Assembly (NCBI GenBank): GCA_002722255.1
Contig: PBLD01000006.1
Location: 153,332 to 217,331, forward strand
Source: Winogradskyella sp.
GTDB taxonomy: Bacteria; Bacteroidota; Bacteroidia; Flavobacteriales; Flavobacteriaceae
Length of the DNA stretch: 64,000 bases
Direction of reading: 5' to 3'
How positions within the stretch are numbered: position 1 is the first letter of the stretch; each line of letters begins with the position of its first letter. The notes beneath the pieces are model-generated. The model did not search any database and had not been told where the DNA came from. It was given only the letters and a program-made list of their open reading frames with translations. Both the position numbers and the translations under genes were made by a program. This document shows, piece by piece, positions 28,355-37,815 of the stretch.

Positions 28355-29425
28355 CTATCTAAAAATACTAAAATCTATTTTTAAAGAGAATACATTAGAA
28401 TATAGTGCGGCACTTTGGTCTCCAATATCTGTAAAAGCATAGTCAATTTGAATACCTTTATATTTAAAACCAACTCCAAAATTTGGTTGAAACGTTAAGT
28501 TCTCAGAATCGTCAATTTGTCTTTCATTCTGAAAATTACCAGCACCACCACGTAGAAACACTAAATCGGTATATCCAAACTCAAACCCTAAAGCAGGATT
28601 TATACTTGCAAAAGACGTAGAAAAGATATCATTGTTTTCTTCAAAACGAACGTTAAGATTTGCAGCTGCTAATAAAGAATAATCATAGTTGAAAATCCAT
28701 TTTTTAGACATACCAATCTCTAACTTAGGAATGGTAATCTCAGTAGTTTCTGGTAATTCTTGGTTTTGTCCATCAACAGCACCACTAATTTGTTCAAACT
28801 TTTCTTCGTCAATAGACCAAGCGTTGTAGGTAGTTGTTATGTCTCTTGCCATGATTCCAAACTTCCAACCAGAATTATTTTCAAACTGAATGCCAGCATC
28901 TAAACCAAATCCCCAAGACGAGGCAAAGTCGCCAATAATTCTACGAATTACTTTAGCATTTACTCCAAAATTCAATCCATCTAAAGGTAACTTTCTGGCA
29001 TAAGAAAATGTTAACCCGTAATCTGCTGTAGAAAAGGTGCTAATTCTATCGTAGTTGATGTTACCTTCATCATCAATTAATTGTGTGGTGTCCAAAATAT
29101 CATCTACACCAAACCTTATAAGAGAAACACCAACAGCACTCCGATTATCTAATGGCATAGCATAACCAATATAGTTGTAGTTAGCAATATTGGCAAAATA
29201 ACTAGAGTGCATTAATGCGAGTTGGTTGTCTTCAAGATGCACTAATCCAGCCGGATTCCAGTATCCAGAATTAACATCTGCAGTTTGCGAGACCACTGCA
29301 TTACTCATTCCTAGGGCAGCAGCATCTACACCAATATTCATAAATTCATTAGAATATTTTCTGGTAGATTGTGCTGAAGCTATAGCGGTTATAAGTGTTA
29401 AGAGAATTACGATGTAATTTTTCAA
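28355..29425 (-). CDS. PorV/PorQ-family outer-membrane protein
   Basis: About 356 residues with a signal peptide ending ...AIASAQ. The mature N-terminus has FMNIGVDAAALGMSNAVVS and VNSGYWNPAGL, the opening of the PorV/PorQ (FadL-like barrel) family linked to the type IX secretion system. The rest alternates short beta segments and ends in an aromatic-rich strand (KIDFSIFR) typical of outer-membrane proteins. It is an orphan family member: no other por/gld gene lies in the window. The start is set at TTG 29425 (KNYIVILL...); TTG 29431 adds two residues. A -7-like box CAAATATG (29441-29448) sits very close to the start, so a very short leader is possible. Confidence 0.78.
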   Translation of the reverse strand: MKNYIVILLTLITAIASAQSTRKYSNEFMNIGVDAAALGMSNAVVSQTADVNSGYWNPAGLVHLEDNQLALMHSSYFANIANYNYIGYAMPLDNRSAVGVSLIRFGVDDILDTTQLIDDEGNINYDRISTFSTADYGLTFSYARKLPLDGLNFGVNAKVIRRIIGDFASSWGFGLDAGIQFENNSGWKFGIMARDITTTYNAWSIDEEKFEQISGAVDGQNQELPETTEITIPKLEIGMSKKWIFNYDYSLLAAANLNVRFEENNDIFSTSFASINPALGFEFGYTDLVFLRGGAGNFQNERQIDDSENLTFQPNFGVGFKYKGIQIDYAFTDIGDQSAALYSNVFSLKIDFSIFR

Positions 29426-29568
29426 CAGCAAAATTTTTTACAAATATGCACAATTTTTCTATGTATTTAACTTTAAAAAGACCTTCTTATTGTTTTGTAT
29501 TACTTACAATTTGAAAAAAATAATAAGCTAAGCTCAAATACTTTTATATTTTTACAAAAATTATATTC

Positions 29569-30327
29569 ATGAGTTTTAAGCGACACATTCCTAATATAGT
29601 TACACTTCTAAATTTATTTTCAGGATGTATTGCTTTAATATTTGCAGTACACGGTAATTTTATTGTGGCTGCTTTTTTTGTGTTTCTAGGTATCTTTTTT
29701 GATTTCTTTGATGGTCTTTTGGCAAGAAAGCTCAATGTACAAAGTCCTTTGGGTATTCAGTTAGATTCATTAGCCGATTTGGTAACAAGTGGAGTAGTAC
29801 CTGGTGTTATTATGTTTAAGCTAATATCTCTTACTATCGATAGTCCTGATTATGCATCATATTCTGATAGCTGGAACTCTGTTTTTCATTGGCAAGGTTT
29901 TAAAATGTCTGTGCTGCCTTTAATAGGGCTTTTAATTCCATTGGCATCAGCTTACAGGTTAGCAAAGTTTAATTTAGACGAAGATCAGCAAACTTATTTT
30001 AAAGGTTTGCCAGTGCCAGCAAATACCTTACTTATTTTATCATTACCACTTATTTTAGAATATCAGAATAATGATTTAATGAATACCATCATTATTAACA
30101 AGTGGCTTTTAATTGGTTTAACACTTATAAGTTGCTATCTCCTAAATTCTAATATAAAATTGTTTGCGTTAAAATTTAAAGATTGGAGTTTTAAGAACAA
30201 CGTAATGCGATATATCTTTTTAATTATAAGTTTGGTGATGCTAGTGGTACTGCACTTTGCAGCAATACCTGTCATAATTATTCTCTATATTATTTTGTCC
30301 TTAATTGATAAAAAGAACATAAACTAA
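29569..30327 (+). CDS. pssA: CDP-diacylglycerol--serine O-phosphatidyltransferase
   Basis: Makes phosphatidylserine, the precursor of phosphatidylethanolamine, in the inner membrane. 252 residues with about seven hydrophobic segments. The CDP-alcohol phosphotransferase motif is complete: Asp45, Asp48-Gly49, Ala52-Arg53, Gly62, Asp66, Asp70 (D-x2-DG-x2-AR-x8-G-x3-D-x3-D). The N-terminal HIPNIVTLLNLFSG is typical of bacterial PssA. It is divergent from the PorV/PorQ-like gene. Confidence 0.92.
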   Translation: MSFKRHIPNIVTLLNLFSGCIALIFAVHGNFIVAAFFVFLGIFFDFFDGLLARKLNVQSPLGIQLDSLADLVTSGVVPGVIMFKLISLTIDSPDYASYSDSWNSVFHWQGFKMSVLPLIGLLIPLASAYRLAKFNLDEDQQTYFKGLPVPANTLLILSLPLILEYQNNDLMNTIIINKWLLIGLTLISCYLLNSNIKLFALKFKDWSFKNNVMRYIFLIISLVMLVVLHFAAIPVIIILYIILSLIDKKNIN

Positions 30328-30347
30328 TAAACACAACATAATAAAAA

Positions 30348-31151
30348 ATGGCCCAAGTTATTTTTACCCTTTTAATGCTAGTAATGCTTCAGGCAGTACT
30401 AGGATTTGATAATCTATTGTATATTTCATTAGAGTCTAAAAAAGCACCTGTTAGCGAGCAAAAACGAGTACGAAAAGTTGGTATATTAATAGCTATTGTA
30501 TTAAGAATTGTGCTGTTGTTTGCATTGGTGTCTTTAATAAAATATTTTCAGGAGCCATTTTCATTTTTAACAGGTCATGTAGAAGACGTTATAGATTTTG
30601 CGTTTAATGGCCATAGTCTAATAGTTTTAGTTGGTGGAGGCTTTATTATTTACACGGCAATTAAAGAGATTTGGCATATGATTTCTACGCAAGATCTTAC
30701 AGTAGATCAAATGGTGTCAGGTAAGGGTTCTAAATCAGCCAATGCTGTCGTAGTGAGTATAGTTATTATGAATTTGGTGTTTTCCTTTGATTCTATATTG
30801 GCAGCAATAGGATTAACCAGTGATATAGAAAACTCTACAACAGCATTTATAGTTATGGCAATAGCTATTGTACTTAGCGGATTATTAATGTTATTACTGG
30901 CTGATAAAATCTCTGCTTTTCTGGCTAAGAATAGAATGTACGAAGTATTAGGATTATTTATTTTATTTATCGTTGGTATTATGTTAGTTACAGAAGGAGG
31001 GCATTTAGCGCATCTTAAAATATTTGGAAATGAGATAGTACCAATGAGCAAAACAACATTCTATTTTGTTATAGCTGTATTGGTAGTGGTAGATATTGTA
31101 CAAGGACGTTATCAGAAAAAATTAATAAATCAAGAAATCACAAAAAAATGA
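30348..31151 (+). CDS. TerC-family integral membrane protein
   Basis: 267 residues, about seven membrane segments. The in-membrane acidic residues characteristic of TerC proteins are visible at LGFDNLLYIS (Asp21) and VFSFDSILAAIG (~145-156), suggesting metal-ion (often manganese) export or protection of exported metalloproteins; this role is known for other TerC members and is inferred here. It overlaps the small membrane protein downstream by ATGA and follows pssA by 20 bp, so the three may form an operon. Confidence 0.85.
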   Translation: MAQVIFTLLMLVMLQAVLGFDNLLYISLESKKAPVSEQKRVRKVGILIAIVLRIVLLFALVSLIKYFQEPFSFLTGHVEDVIDFAFNGHSLIVLVGGGFIIYTAIKEIWHMISTQDLTVDQMVSGKGSKSANAVVVSIVIMNLVFSFDSILAAIGLTSDIENSTTAFIVMAIAIVLSGLLMLLLADKISAFLAKNRMYEVLGLFILFIVGIMLVTEGGHLAHLKIFGNEIVPMSKTTFYFVIAVLVVVDIVQGRYQKKLINQEITKK

Positions 31152-31459
31152 AAAAACTAAAGCTTAGACCGTTTCTCATCATTTTTTTCGCACTAATGGT
31201 GATTCAATTTTTAATTGTCTTTTTAGATGTACAATTAACAAAAAGTAAAAGTGATTTAACTGCAGTTACCAATCCAATAATTGCAATTTTTAGTTTGCCT
31301 ATAAGTGGTATTCATAGGAGTTTACCCTTTTATGTTAACGAAAGCCTGTATGTAAGAGCAGTGTATTGGTTAGTAAATTTATTTATACAATCGGCAGTAA
31401 TCTATTTATTGATTTTAGGCATAAAAAGGGTAAGAAGAAAGATAAAGAAACTGGCTTAG
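31148..31459 (+). CDS. Small two-segment membrane protein, function unknown
   Basis: 103 residues. Hydrophobic segments at about 8-30 and 75-95, with a Lys/Arg-rich C-terminus (IKRVRRKIKKL) and a short loop between. No family recognised. The ATGA overlap with the TerC gene implies coupled translation and perhaps an accessory role. It is convergent with lptB, with stop codons only a base apart. Confidence 0.7.
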   Translation: MKKLKLRPFLIIFFALMVIQFLIVFLDVQLTKSKSDLTAVTNPIIAIFSLPISGIHRSLPFYVNESLYVRAVYWLVNLFIQSAVIYLLILGIKRVRRKIKKLA

Positions 31460-31460
31460 A

Positions 31461-32201
31461 TTAAAATTCTAGCTTCTTTTTACGTAGCTCAAAATTCTGT
31501 CCTAGATAAACTTTACGCACCATTTCATCACTGGCTAGTTCTTCAGGTTTACCAGCTTTAAGAATGCCACCTTCAAACATCAGGTAAGTTCTATCTGTAA
31601 TTGCAAGAGTTTCTTGTACGTTATGGTCTGTAATAAGTATACCAATGTTCTTTTTGGTGAGCTTGGCAACAATTCGCTGAATATCTTCTACAGCAACAGG
31701 ATCTACACCTGCAAAAGGCTCATCTAATAGTATAAAGTTAGGGTCTGTAGCAAGTGCACGAGCAATTTCTGTACGACGACGCTCGCCACCAGAAAGTAAG
31801 TCGCCACGATTGGTTCTAATATGTCCCAAACCAAACTCTTCTATAAGCGATTCCATTTTATCGTGCTGTTCTTTTTTACTCAATTTTGTGTATTGTAATA
31901 CACTCAAAATATTATCCTCAATACTTAACTTTCTAAAAACTGAAGCTTCTTGTGCTAAATACCCAATACCATTTTGTGCACGTTTATACATTGGGAATTT
32001 TGTAATGTCGGTATTATCTAAATAAATATTTCCACCATTAGGTTTTATAATTCCAACAATCATATAGAATGAAGTTGTTTTACCAGCACCATTAGGGCCA
32101 AGTAAACCTACAATTTCTCCTTGATTGACTTCAAGAGAAACGTCTTTTACAACTTTTCGTCCGCTGTAGGACTTCATTAAATTTTCTGCACGTAACTTCA
32201 T
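31461..32201 (-). CDS. lptB: LPS export ABC transporter ATP-binding protein LptB
   Basis: Cytoplasmic ATPase that drives LptFG extraction of LPS from the inner membrane. 246 residues: Walker A GPNGAGKT (35-42), signature LLSGGERRR (~136-144), Walker [14 protein letters not shown] (~156-168), switch His in ITDHNV. The Q-loop segment [12 protein letters not shown] is typical of LptB rather than of amino-acid importers. Last gene of the minus-strand group kdsD-tatC-AhpD-like-lptB, with a 73 bp gap before it. Its association with kdsD (Kdo synthesis) fits LPS biogenesis. Confidence 0.94.
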   Translation of the reverse strand: MKLRAENLMKSYSGRKVVKDVSLEVNQGEIVGLLGPNGAGKTTSFYMIVGIIKPNGGNIYLDNTDITKFPMYKRAQNGIGYLAQEASVFRKLSIEDNILSVLQYTKLSKKEQHDKMESLIEEFGLGHIRTNRGDLLSGGERRRTEIARALATDPNFILLDEPFAGVDPVAVEDIQRIVAKLTKKNIGILITDHNVQETLAITDRTYLMFEGGILKAGKPEELASDEMVRKVYLGQNFELRKKKLEF

Positions 32202-32274
32202 ACTATAACTAAGAACGCTAAAAATAATAAATTCATATAGAATCGCTTATTAGTAGCTAATATTTATAAAAAGT

Positions 32275-32622
32275 TTAACCTTGATTTTCAAGAGCTTCCC
32301 AGTATTCGTGAGCTCTTCTTAAATGCGGAATCACAATAGTTCCACCAATAAGTGTAGCAACGCCTAGCGCTTCACTAACTTCAGCTTTTGTTAAGCCTTC
32401 TTTATAAGAAGACTCTAAATGATATTTCACGCAATCATCACAACGAAGTACTGTTGAAGCCACCAAGCCAAGCAATTCTTTTGTCTTTTTATCTAACGCA
32501 CCTTCAGCAAAAGCATTAGTATCTAGATTAAAAATACGCTTTACAATTTTATTATTATCCGAAAGGATTTTATCGTTCATCTTAGAACGATACTCATTAA
32601 ATTCTTTTACGATATCAGACAT
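32275..32622 (-). CDS. Carboxymuconolactone decarboxylase (AhpD-like) family protein
   Basis: 115-residue all-helical protein with the redox motif Cys61-x2-Cys64-x3-His68 (CDDCVKYH), the AhpD-type active site for thiol-dependent peroxide reduction. The surrounding VASTVLRCDDCVKYHLESSYKEGLT pattern is typical of the family, which also includes decarboxylases; the CxxC favours a redox role. It overlaps tatC by 8 bp and is probably cotranslated with it. Confidence 0.85.
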   Translation of the reverse strand: MSDIVKEFNEYRSKMNDKILSDNNKIVKRIFNLDTNAFAEGALDKKTKELLGLVASTVLRCDDCVKYHLESSYKEGLTKAEVSEALGVATLIGGTIVIPHLRRAHEYWEALENQG

Positions 32623-33439
32623 GTTTTCTTTTTCTATTTTGATTTTTTACTACTATAGAAGAAATGTAAATACTAACTTGATATAGTATTAAAATTGGTA
32701 TAGCTACAATAACCTGACTAGCAACGTCTGGTGGTGTTATTATAGCAGATAATATAAGTACGATTACTAAAGCGTACTTTCTGTATTTTTTTAAAAATTG
32801 AGGTGTTACTAAACCAACTTTTGTTAAAAAGTAGATAATTATTGGCAGCTCAAATACAAAGCCAGATGCTAGGGACGAAGATCTAACAATGGCAATGACA
32901 GAACTTATATCAAACTCATTAGAAATTTGTTCGCTAATTTGATAGTTAGCCAAAAAGTTGATAGATAAAGGTGTTATAATATAATACCCGAATAATACAC
33001 CAAGGAAAAATAATAATGATGCAATTATGATAAATCCTCTGGAATTTTTACGCTCATTAGGATTTAATCCAGGACTAATAAAACTCCATAACTGGTATAG
33101 TACATATGGGAAAGCTACTATAAAACCAGCATAAATTGATGTCCATATATGAGCAGAAAACTGCCCAGCAACAGTTCTGTTTTGAATAATAAATGGAAAT
33201 TTATCAGCACAAAAAGTAGTGTCCTCAATACCTAAAAATTGAGACATTTTACATAGACCTTCATAAGTAGGGAAACTCATTAGAGTTGGCCCAAAAATAA
33301 CGACATCAAAAATAAATGTTTTGAAAACAAAGGCAAGGGCAGCAGCTATTACAACAGCTAATGTTGCTCTGATTAAATGCCATCTTAAATCTTCAAGATG
33401 GTCTAAAAAAGACATTTCGTCTACACTCTTCTTCGTCAT
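32615..33439 (-). CDS. tatC: Sec-independent protein translocase TatC
   Basis: Core receptor of the twin-arginine translocase, which exports folded proteins. 274 residues, six membrane segments. The N-terminal SFLDHLEDLRWHLIR (10-24) with the functional glutamate, and the FVFELPIIIYFLTKVG region (~196-211), are diagnostic. A flavobacterial-type insertion is present in the first periplasmic loop. No tatA is in the window. It shares one base with kdsD and overlaps the AhpD-like gene, so all three form one operon. Confidence 0.95.
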   Translation of the reverse strand: MTKKSVDEMSFLDHLEDLRWHLIRATLAVVIAAALAFVFKTFIFDVVIFGPTLMSFPTYEGLCKMSQFLGIEDTTFCADKFPFIIQNRTVAGQFSAHIWTSIYAGFIVAFPYVLYQLWSFISPGLNPNERKNSRGFIIIASLLFFLGVLFGYYIITPLSINFLANYQISEQISNEFDISSVIAIVRSSSLASGFVFELPIIIYFLTKVGLVTPQFLKKYRKYALVIVLILSAIITPPDVASQVIVAIPILILYQVSIYISSIVVKNQNRKRKHV

Positions 33440-34404
33440 TATATAATGCCTTCTTTTATTAAATCATGTAAATGAACAACTCCTGCGTATTTACCGTTAT
33501 GCTCAACTAATAATTGTGAAATGCCAAATTGTTCCATAAGTTCTTTAGCATCTACAGCCATAGCATCTTCATTAATGCGTCTTGGGTTGGTACTCATTAT
33601 GTCTTTTGCTGTAAGATTGGCAATATCATCACTCTTACTTAGCATTCTACGCAAATCACCATCTGTAATGATGCCAACAATCTTGTCATTTTCTATAACC
33701 GCAGTTACACCTAGCATTTTTTCAGTAATTTCTACAATCACTTCCTTTAAGCTGGCATCCAAAGTTACTTCTGGCTTTTGATTTTGAGACGATAAATCAT
33801 TTACTCTTAAATATAAGCGTTTACCTAAAGCTCCACCTGGATGATATTTTGCAAAATCCTTGCTAGAAAACCCTCTTAATTCTAACAAGCAAATTGCTAA
33901 TGCATCTCCCATTACAAGTTGAGCTGTAGTACTTGTGGTTGGTGCTAAATTATTTGGGCAAGCCTCTTGCTCTACATAAGCATTTAAAACATAATCTGAT
34001 TGTTGTCCTAAAAACGAATCTTTATTGCCTGTTATAGCAATCATTTTGTTTTTTGCATTCTTAATAAGAGGCACCAAAACTTTAATTTCTGGTGTGTTTC
34101 CACTTTTAGAAATACAAATTACAACATCATCTTCTAAAATTAAGCCCAAATCGCCATGTATAGCATCTGCAGCATGCATAAATACAGCTGGTGTACCAGT
34201 AGAGTTTAAAGTAGCAACAATCTTGTTGGCAATAATGGCACTTTTACCAACACCTGTAATAATAACCCTTCCTTTAGAATTATAGATGAGTTCTACAGCA
34301 TTAGGAAAATCATCTGTAAGCAAATCAGACAGATTTCTAATAGCATTGCTTTCTAATTCTATGGTACTTTTCGCGGTGTTTAATATCGATGAAACAGTGT
34401 TCAA
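33439..34404 (-). CDS. kdsD: Arabinose-5-phosphate isomerase (KpsF/GutQ/KdsD family)
   Basis: Converts ribulose-5-phosphate to arabinose-5-phosphate, the first step of Kdo synthesis for LPS. An N-terminal SIS domain (GRVIITGVGKSAII, CISKSGNTPE, ACPNNLAPTTSTTAQLVMGDALA) is followed by two CBS domains (DIMSTNPRRI and QFGISQLLVEHNGKYAGVVHLHDL). The open frame runs to TTG 34488, but a canonical -7 box at 34462-34469 lies inside that extension, and family members normally begin just before the ILNTAKSTIE segment. TTG 34404 gives the expected ~321 residues. Confidence 0.88.
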   Translation of the reverse strand: MNTVSSILNTAKSTIELESNAIRNLSDLLTDDFPNAVELIYNSKGRVIITGVGKSAIIANKIVATLNSTGTPAVFMHAADAIHGDLGLILEDDVVICISKSGNTPEIKVLVPLIKNAKNKMIAITGNKDSFLGQQSDYVLNAYVEQEACPNNLAPTTSTTAQLVMGDALAICLLELRGFSSKDFAKYHPGGALGKRLYLRVNDLSSQNQKPEVTLDASLKEVIVEITEKMLGVTAVIENDKIVGIITDGDLRRMLSKSDDIANLTAKDIMSTNPRRINEDAMAVDAKELMEQFGISQLLVEHNGKYAGVVHLHDLIKEGII

Positions 34405-34461
34405 AACTAATTTTTTATTGTGTTTTTTAGATTTAAAGATTTTCTTATCTTTAAGGTTATG

Positions 34462-34469
34462 CAAAAGTA
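34462..34469 (-). promoter_or_regulatory. Bacteroidota-type promoter for kdsD-tatC operon (-7 box)
   Basis: On the minus strand the bases read TACTTTTG followed by C, an exact TAnnTTTG box. A TTTG lies 16 bp upstream (34486-34489). Transcription would begin near 34455, about 50 bases before TTG 34404 and downstream of the alternative TTG 34488, which decides the kdsD start. Confidence 0.6.
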
Positions 34470-34564
34470 CGTGAATTTTTTCATTCAAATATTCCCAAAT
34501 CGCTATGAAAAAATTACAAGTACTAAACAGAGTAATTATAGATGCAAGGCTAAGTTCTACATAT

Positions 34565-34572
34565 TATATTTG
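34565..34572 (+). promoter_or_regulatory. Bacteroidota-type promoter for recQ (-7 box)
   Basis: TATATTTG, an exact TAnnTTTG match, lies 49 bases before the recQ ATG. No clear TTTG is seen at the usual -33 distance. It sits back to back with the kdsD promoter in a 217 bp divergent region. Confidence 0.55.
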
Positions 34573-34621
34573 TAGATTACTTTAGCATTATAAAAGAAGA
34601 AATAAATACGAAAAGGGATTA

Positions 34622-36823
34622 ATGAGTATTGCAGAAATTGACTTACACTCCTCACTAAAAAAATACTTTGGTTTTTCTGGGTTTAAGGGTCTACAAGAAG
34701 AAGTTATTAAAAATGTGGTAGAAGGTAATAACACCTTTGTTATTATGCCAACAGGCGGCGGAAAATCGCTCTGTTATCAACTACCAGCTTTAATTAAAGA
34801 CGGAACAGCGATTGTGGTATCTCCACTTATTGCATTAATGAAAAACCAGGTAGATGCCATAAGAGCAGTGTCAGAGAATGAAGGTGTGGCACACGTTTTA
34901 AATTCTTCCTTGAATAAAACAGAGGTAAAGCGTGTAAAAGATGACATAATTAACGGTGTTACCAAACTATTATATGTAGCACCAGAATCGTTAACTAAAG
35001 AAGAATATGTAGATTTTTTGAAGTCTCAGAAAATCTCATTTATGGCTGTGGACGAAGCACATTGTATTAGTGAATGGGGACACGATTTTAGACCAGAATA
35101 TAGAAACCTGCGTCATATTATAAAACGTATTGGTGACGATATTCCGATTGTTGGACTTACAGCAACAGCAACACCTAAAGTACAGGAAGATATCCTGAAA
35201 AGTTTAGGCATGACAGATGCTGTTACTTTCAAAGCATCCTTTAACAGACCAAACCTTTTTTACGAAGTACGTCCTAAGACTAAAAATGTAGATGCCGATA
35301 TCATTCGTTTCATTAAGCAAAACGAAGGAAAATCTGGTATCGTTTACTGTTTAAGCAGAAAACGTGTAGAGGAGTTGGCGCAAGTACTTCAGGTTAATGG
35401 TATAAAAGCTGTGCCATATCATGCAGGTTTAGATGCTAAAACCAGAGTAAAGCATCAAGATATGTTCCTCATGGAAGATACAGATGTGGTTGTGGCAACC
35501 ATTGCTTTTGGTATGGGAATAGACAAACCAGATGTGCGCTTTGTTATTCATCACGATATACCAAAAAGTATAGAAAGCTATTACCAAGAAACTGGTAGAG
35601 CAGGACGCGATGGAGGTGAAGGTCACTGTTTGGCATTCTATGCTTATAAAGATATAGAAAAGCTAGAAAAATTTATGTCTGGTAAGCCTGTTGCCGAACA
35701 AGAAATTGGTCATGCTTTGTTGCAAGAAGTTGTAGCGTTTGCAGAGACTTCCATGTCTAGACGAAAATTTATTTTGCACTATTTTGGTGAAGAGTTTGAT
35801 AATGAGACTGGTGAAGGTGGAGATATGGACGACAATGTTCGTAATCCTAAAAAGCAGGTAGAAGCTCAAGATGAGGTAAAAATTTTGTTAGATACAGTTG
35901 ATAAGACCAATGAAAAGTACAAAGCCAAAGATTTAGTACAAGTGATAATTGGTAAATCTAACGCCTTAATTTCTTCTCATAAAACGGATACACAACCGTT
36001 TTTTGGTATTGGTAAAGACAAAGAAGACCGTTTTTGGATGGCACTTATTCGTCAAGTGATTGTTGCAGGTCTTTTAAAGAAAGATATAGAAACGTATGGT
36101 GTACTGCGATTAAGCGACACTGGAAAAGACTTCATAAAAAATCCACAATCGTTTATGATGGCAGAAGACCATGTATACGATGATGAGTCTAGCGATAATA
36201 TTATTACCAATACTAAAGGAGGTGGAGCAGTAGCAGACGAGCAGCTTATGACCATGCTTAAGGATTTACGCAAACGCAATGCTAAAAAGTTAGGAGTACC
36301 ACCATTTGTTATTTTCCAAGATCCTTCTCTGGAAGATATGGCGTTAAAATATCCTGTAAATATTGAAGAGTTATCTAATGTACATGGAGTAGGAGAAAGC
36401 AAAGCTAAAAAATATGGTAAAGACTTTGTAAACCTTATAGCAGATTATGTTGAGGAAAATGATATTATGAGACCAGACGATATGGTTGTAAAATCTACAG
36501 GAACCAACTCTGCGCTTAAGCTTTACATAATACAAAACGTGGATAGAAAGTTACCATTAGACGATATTGCTTCTGCAAAAGGAATGGAAATGCCAGAATT
36601 TATTAAAGAAATGGAATCCATTGTATATTCTGGTACTAAACTAAATATTAGTTACTATTTAGATGATTTATTAGATGAAGACCAGCAAGAAGAAATCCAT
36701 GACTACTTTATGGACTCTGAAAGCGATAAAATCTCTGATGCTATAGAAGAGTTTGATGGTGACTATGACGATGAAGAATTACGTCTTTACCGCATTAAGT
36801 TTATTAGCGAAGTAGCGAATTAA
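34622..36823 (+). CDS. recQ: ATP-dependent DNA helicase RecQ
   Basis: 3'-5' DNA helicase for recombination and replication-fork repair. 733 residues: Walker A PTGGGKS (43-49), [17 protein letters not shown] (144-160) covering motif II and the RecQ aromatic-rich loop, GLTATATP (motif III), and helicase C-terminal motifs [23 protein letters not shown] and [16 protein letters not shown]/winged-helix region follows (~400-520) and an HRDC domain near 580-650 ([15 protein letters not shown]). The zinc-binding cysteines usual in the RecQ-Ct region are not evident. A strong terminator follows the stop. Confidence 0.95.
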   Translation: MSIAEIDLHSSLKKYFGFSGFKGLQEEVIKNVVEGNNTFVIMPTGGGKSLCYQLPALIKDGTAIVVSPLIALMKNQVDAIRAVSENEGVAHVLNSSLNKTEVKRVKDDIINGVTKLLYVAPESLTKEEYVDFLKSQKISFMAVDEAHCISEWGHDFRPEYRNLRHIIKRIGDDIPIVGLTATATPKVQEDILKSLGMTDAVTFKASFNRPNLFYEVRPKTKNVDADIIRFIKQNEGKSGIVYCLSRKRVEELAQVLQVNGIKAVPYHAGLDAKTRVKHQDMFLMEDTDVVVATIAFGMGIDKPDVRFVIHHDIPKSIESYYQETGRAGRDGGEGHCLAFYAYKDIEKLEKFMSGKPVAEQEIGHALLQEVVAFAETSMSRRKFILHYFGEEFDNETGEGGDMDDNVRNPKKQVEAQDEVKILLDTVDKTNEKYKAKDLVQVIIGKSNALISSHKTDTQPFFGIGKDKEDRFWMALIRQVIVAGLLKKDIETYGVLRLSDTGKDFIKNPQSFMMAEDHVYDDESSDNIITNTKGGGAVADEQLMTMLKDLRKRNAKKLGVPPFVIFQDPSLEDMALKYPVNIEELSNVHGVGESKAKKYGKDFVNLIADYVEENDIMRPDDMVVKSTGTNSALKLYIIQNVDRKLPLDDIASAKGMEMPEFIKEMESIVYSGTKLNISYYLDDLLDEDQQEEIHDYFMDSESDKISDAIEEFDGDYDDEELRLYRIKFISEVAN

Positions 36824-36848
36824 ACATATCATTTTGTAAAAGAATATA

Positions 36849-36891
36849 ATTCCTCTTATCTCTTATTTGTTATGAGGTAAGAGGAATTTTT
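36849..36891 (+). terminator. Rho-independent terminator of recQ
   Basis: Inverted repeat ATTCCTCTTATCTC (36849-36862) and GAGGTAAGAGGAAT (36874-36887), one mismatch in 14, loop of 11, followed by a T run. It lies 25 bases after the recQ stop and directly before the cassette-like array. Confidence 0.85.
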
Positions 36892-36893
36892 AT

Positions 36894-36916
36894 CCACATA
36901 TAACCAGTTGTGTGTA
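36894..36916 (+). repeat. Left boundary of cassette-like array (half-site)
   Basis: CACATATAACCA followed by GTTGTGTGTA (36907-36916). The first part loosely matches the conserved 3' half of the spacers (CATAGCCAAAACC); the second is the exact reverse complement of TACACACAAC at 37664-37673, after the first gene. Thus the first unit is bracketed by its own inverted repeat, as in integron cassettes where core and inverse core belong to the same cassette. Confidence 0.6.
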
Positions 36917-36919
36917 ATA

Positions 36920-37654
36920 ATGAAAAAACTGTTCACCATATTAATAATATTGATTTTTTTTTCTTGTAGCTCAGAATATGAAAAACGAGAGGACAAAGTT
37001 TATTATCGATTTTGGAGTTTTGGTCAAGGAGGTTGGAATGAGAAAGTTTTAGAAAATGTCGACTTAGAATCTTTTTCTGAAATTAAGTCTGATGAAAACA
37101 CTTATGGAAAGGATGAATTCAATGTCTATTATGAAAATAAAATTATCCCAGGAGCTGACCCGAAAACATTTAAAATACTAAAAAAAGGATTCGCAATTGA
37201 TGCCAAACGAGCCTACTACTACAAGGATTCAATAGAAAATTCGAACCCAAAAGAATTTAAAGTCATAGATTATGATTTTTCAAAAAATCATCAAAACGTG
37301 TTCTACAAAACTAAATCACTGAACGTCTGTTCTGTCGACAATTTTAGTTTTGTATTCCCAAATGAGGATAATGTTTTAGGAAGATGGAGTAAGGATGGAT
37401 GTCATTATTTTTATAACAATTATAGAGTCCCATCGAATGATTACAAAAACATAAGAGTTTACAAGGGCAGTCACGGAATTTCAAGTGACAAGAAATACGT
37501 TTATCAATTTGATAAAAATTATTTTGAAACAAATAATAGAAAAGTCTTTATTCAAGAAAAAGGAATGATAGTTGAGGACACAATTGACATAAAAACATTC
37601 GTGATCGAAAATAACATTCTGAAAGACAAATTTGGAAATATTAATGGATTTTAA
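36920..37654 (+). CDS. DKNYY-family lipoprotein (cassette gene 1)
   Basis: 244-residue predicted lipoprotein. Signal peptide with lipobox FFSC (Cys16). The body has several irregular repeats of the type 'D-x-x-x-(V/A)YY-x-(D/N)-x-x-x-(I/L)...-F', for example AKRAYYYKDSIENSNPKEFKVI, KNHQNVFYKTKSL and DKKYVYQFDKNYFETN, as in the DKNYY domain family of unknown role. ATG 36920 is preferred over TTG 36908 because it begins the signal peptide. The start is four bases after the inverted-repeat core, leaving no room for a promoter inside the unit. Confidence 0.72.
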   Translation: MKKLFTILIILIFFSCSSEYEKREDKVYYRFWSFGQGGWNEKVLENVDLESFSEIKSDENTYGKDEFNVYYENKIIPGADPKTFKILKKGFAIDAKRAYYYKDSIENSNPKEFKVIDYDFSKNHQNVFYKTKSLNVCSVDNFSFVFPNEDNVLGRWSKDGCHYFYNNYRVPSNDYKNIRVYKGSHGISSDKKYVYQFDKNYFETNNRKVFIQEKGMIVEDTIDIKTFVIENNILKDKFGNINGF

Positions 37655-37804
37655 AAAAATAACTACACACAACAACGGCTATAGTTCATTACGGCTGAAA
37701 TTCCTAATCGGAATTTCAAGCCTTTTTGCTAAATTTATGGCTACGGCGGAATGATACCCTCGTACCATTCCGTAACGAAACCATAGCCAAAACCGTTACC
37801 AAAC
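37655..37804 (+). repeat. Cassette spacer 1, attC-like palindromic element
   Basis: Order: TACACACAAC (37664-37673, inverse core of unit 1); AACGGCTATAG...CATTACGG (37674-37694); a hairpin (37693-37722); a second stem CGGAATG/CATTCCG (37747-37753 with 37766-37772); the conserved 25-base block 37774-37798 containing ACCATAGCCAAAACCG; and GTTACCAAAC (37795-37804), the core of unit 2. The outer arms AACGG-CTATAG and C(C)ATAG-CCAAAA-CCGTT pair with an asymmetric bulge. The 25-base block is identical in spacer 2. Confidence 0.7.
37693..37727 (+). terminator. Terminator-like hairpin within spacer 1
   Basis: GGCTGAAATTCC (37693-37704), loop TAATC, GGAATTTCAAGCC (37710-37722) with one bulged base, then TTTTT. 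It could end transcription of the first cassette gene, or simply be one arm of the larger palindromic spacer. Confidence 0.6.
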
Positions 37805-37815
37805 ATTTGAACAAA

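Noticed and set aside
30707..31051. 114-codon minus-strand open frame
   Set aside because: Antisense to the TerC-like membrane protein; its hydrophobic composition mirrors the other strand.
34405..34488. Extended kdsD start at TTG 34488
   Set aside because: A consensus promoter box lies within the extension and the extra lysine-rich residues are not typical of the family.
37726..37815. N-terminal extension of the retropepsin-like gene from TTG 37726
   Set aside because: This part is spacer DNA with palindromes; the signal peptide starts at ATG 37816.
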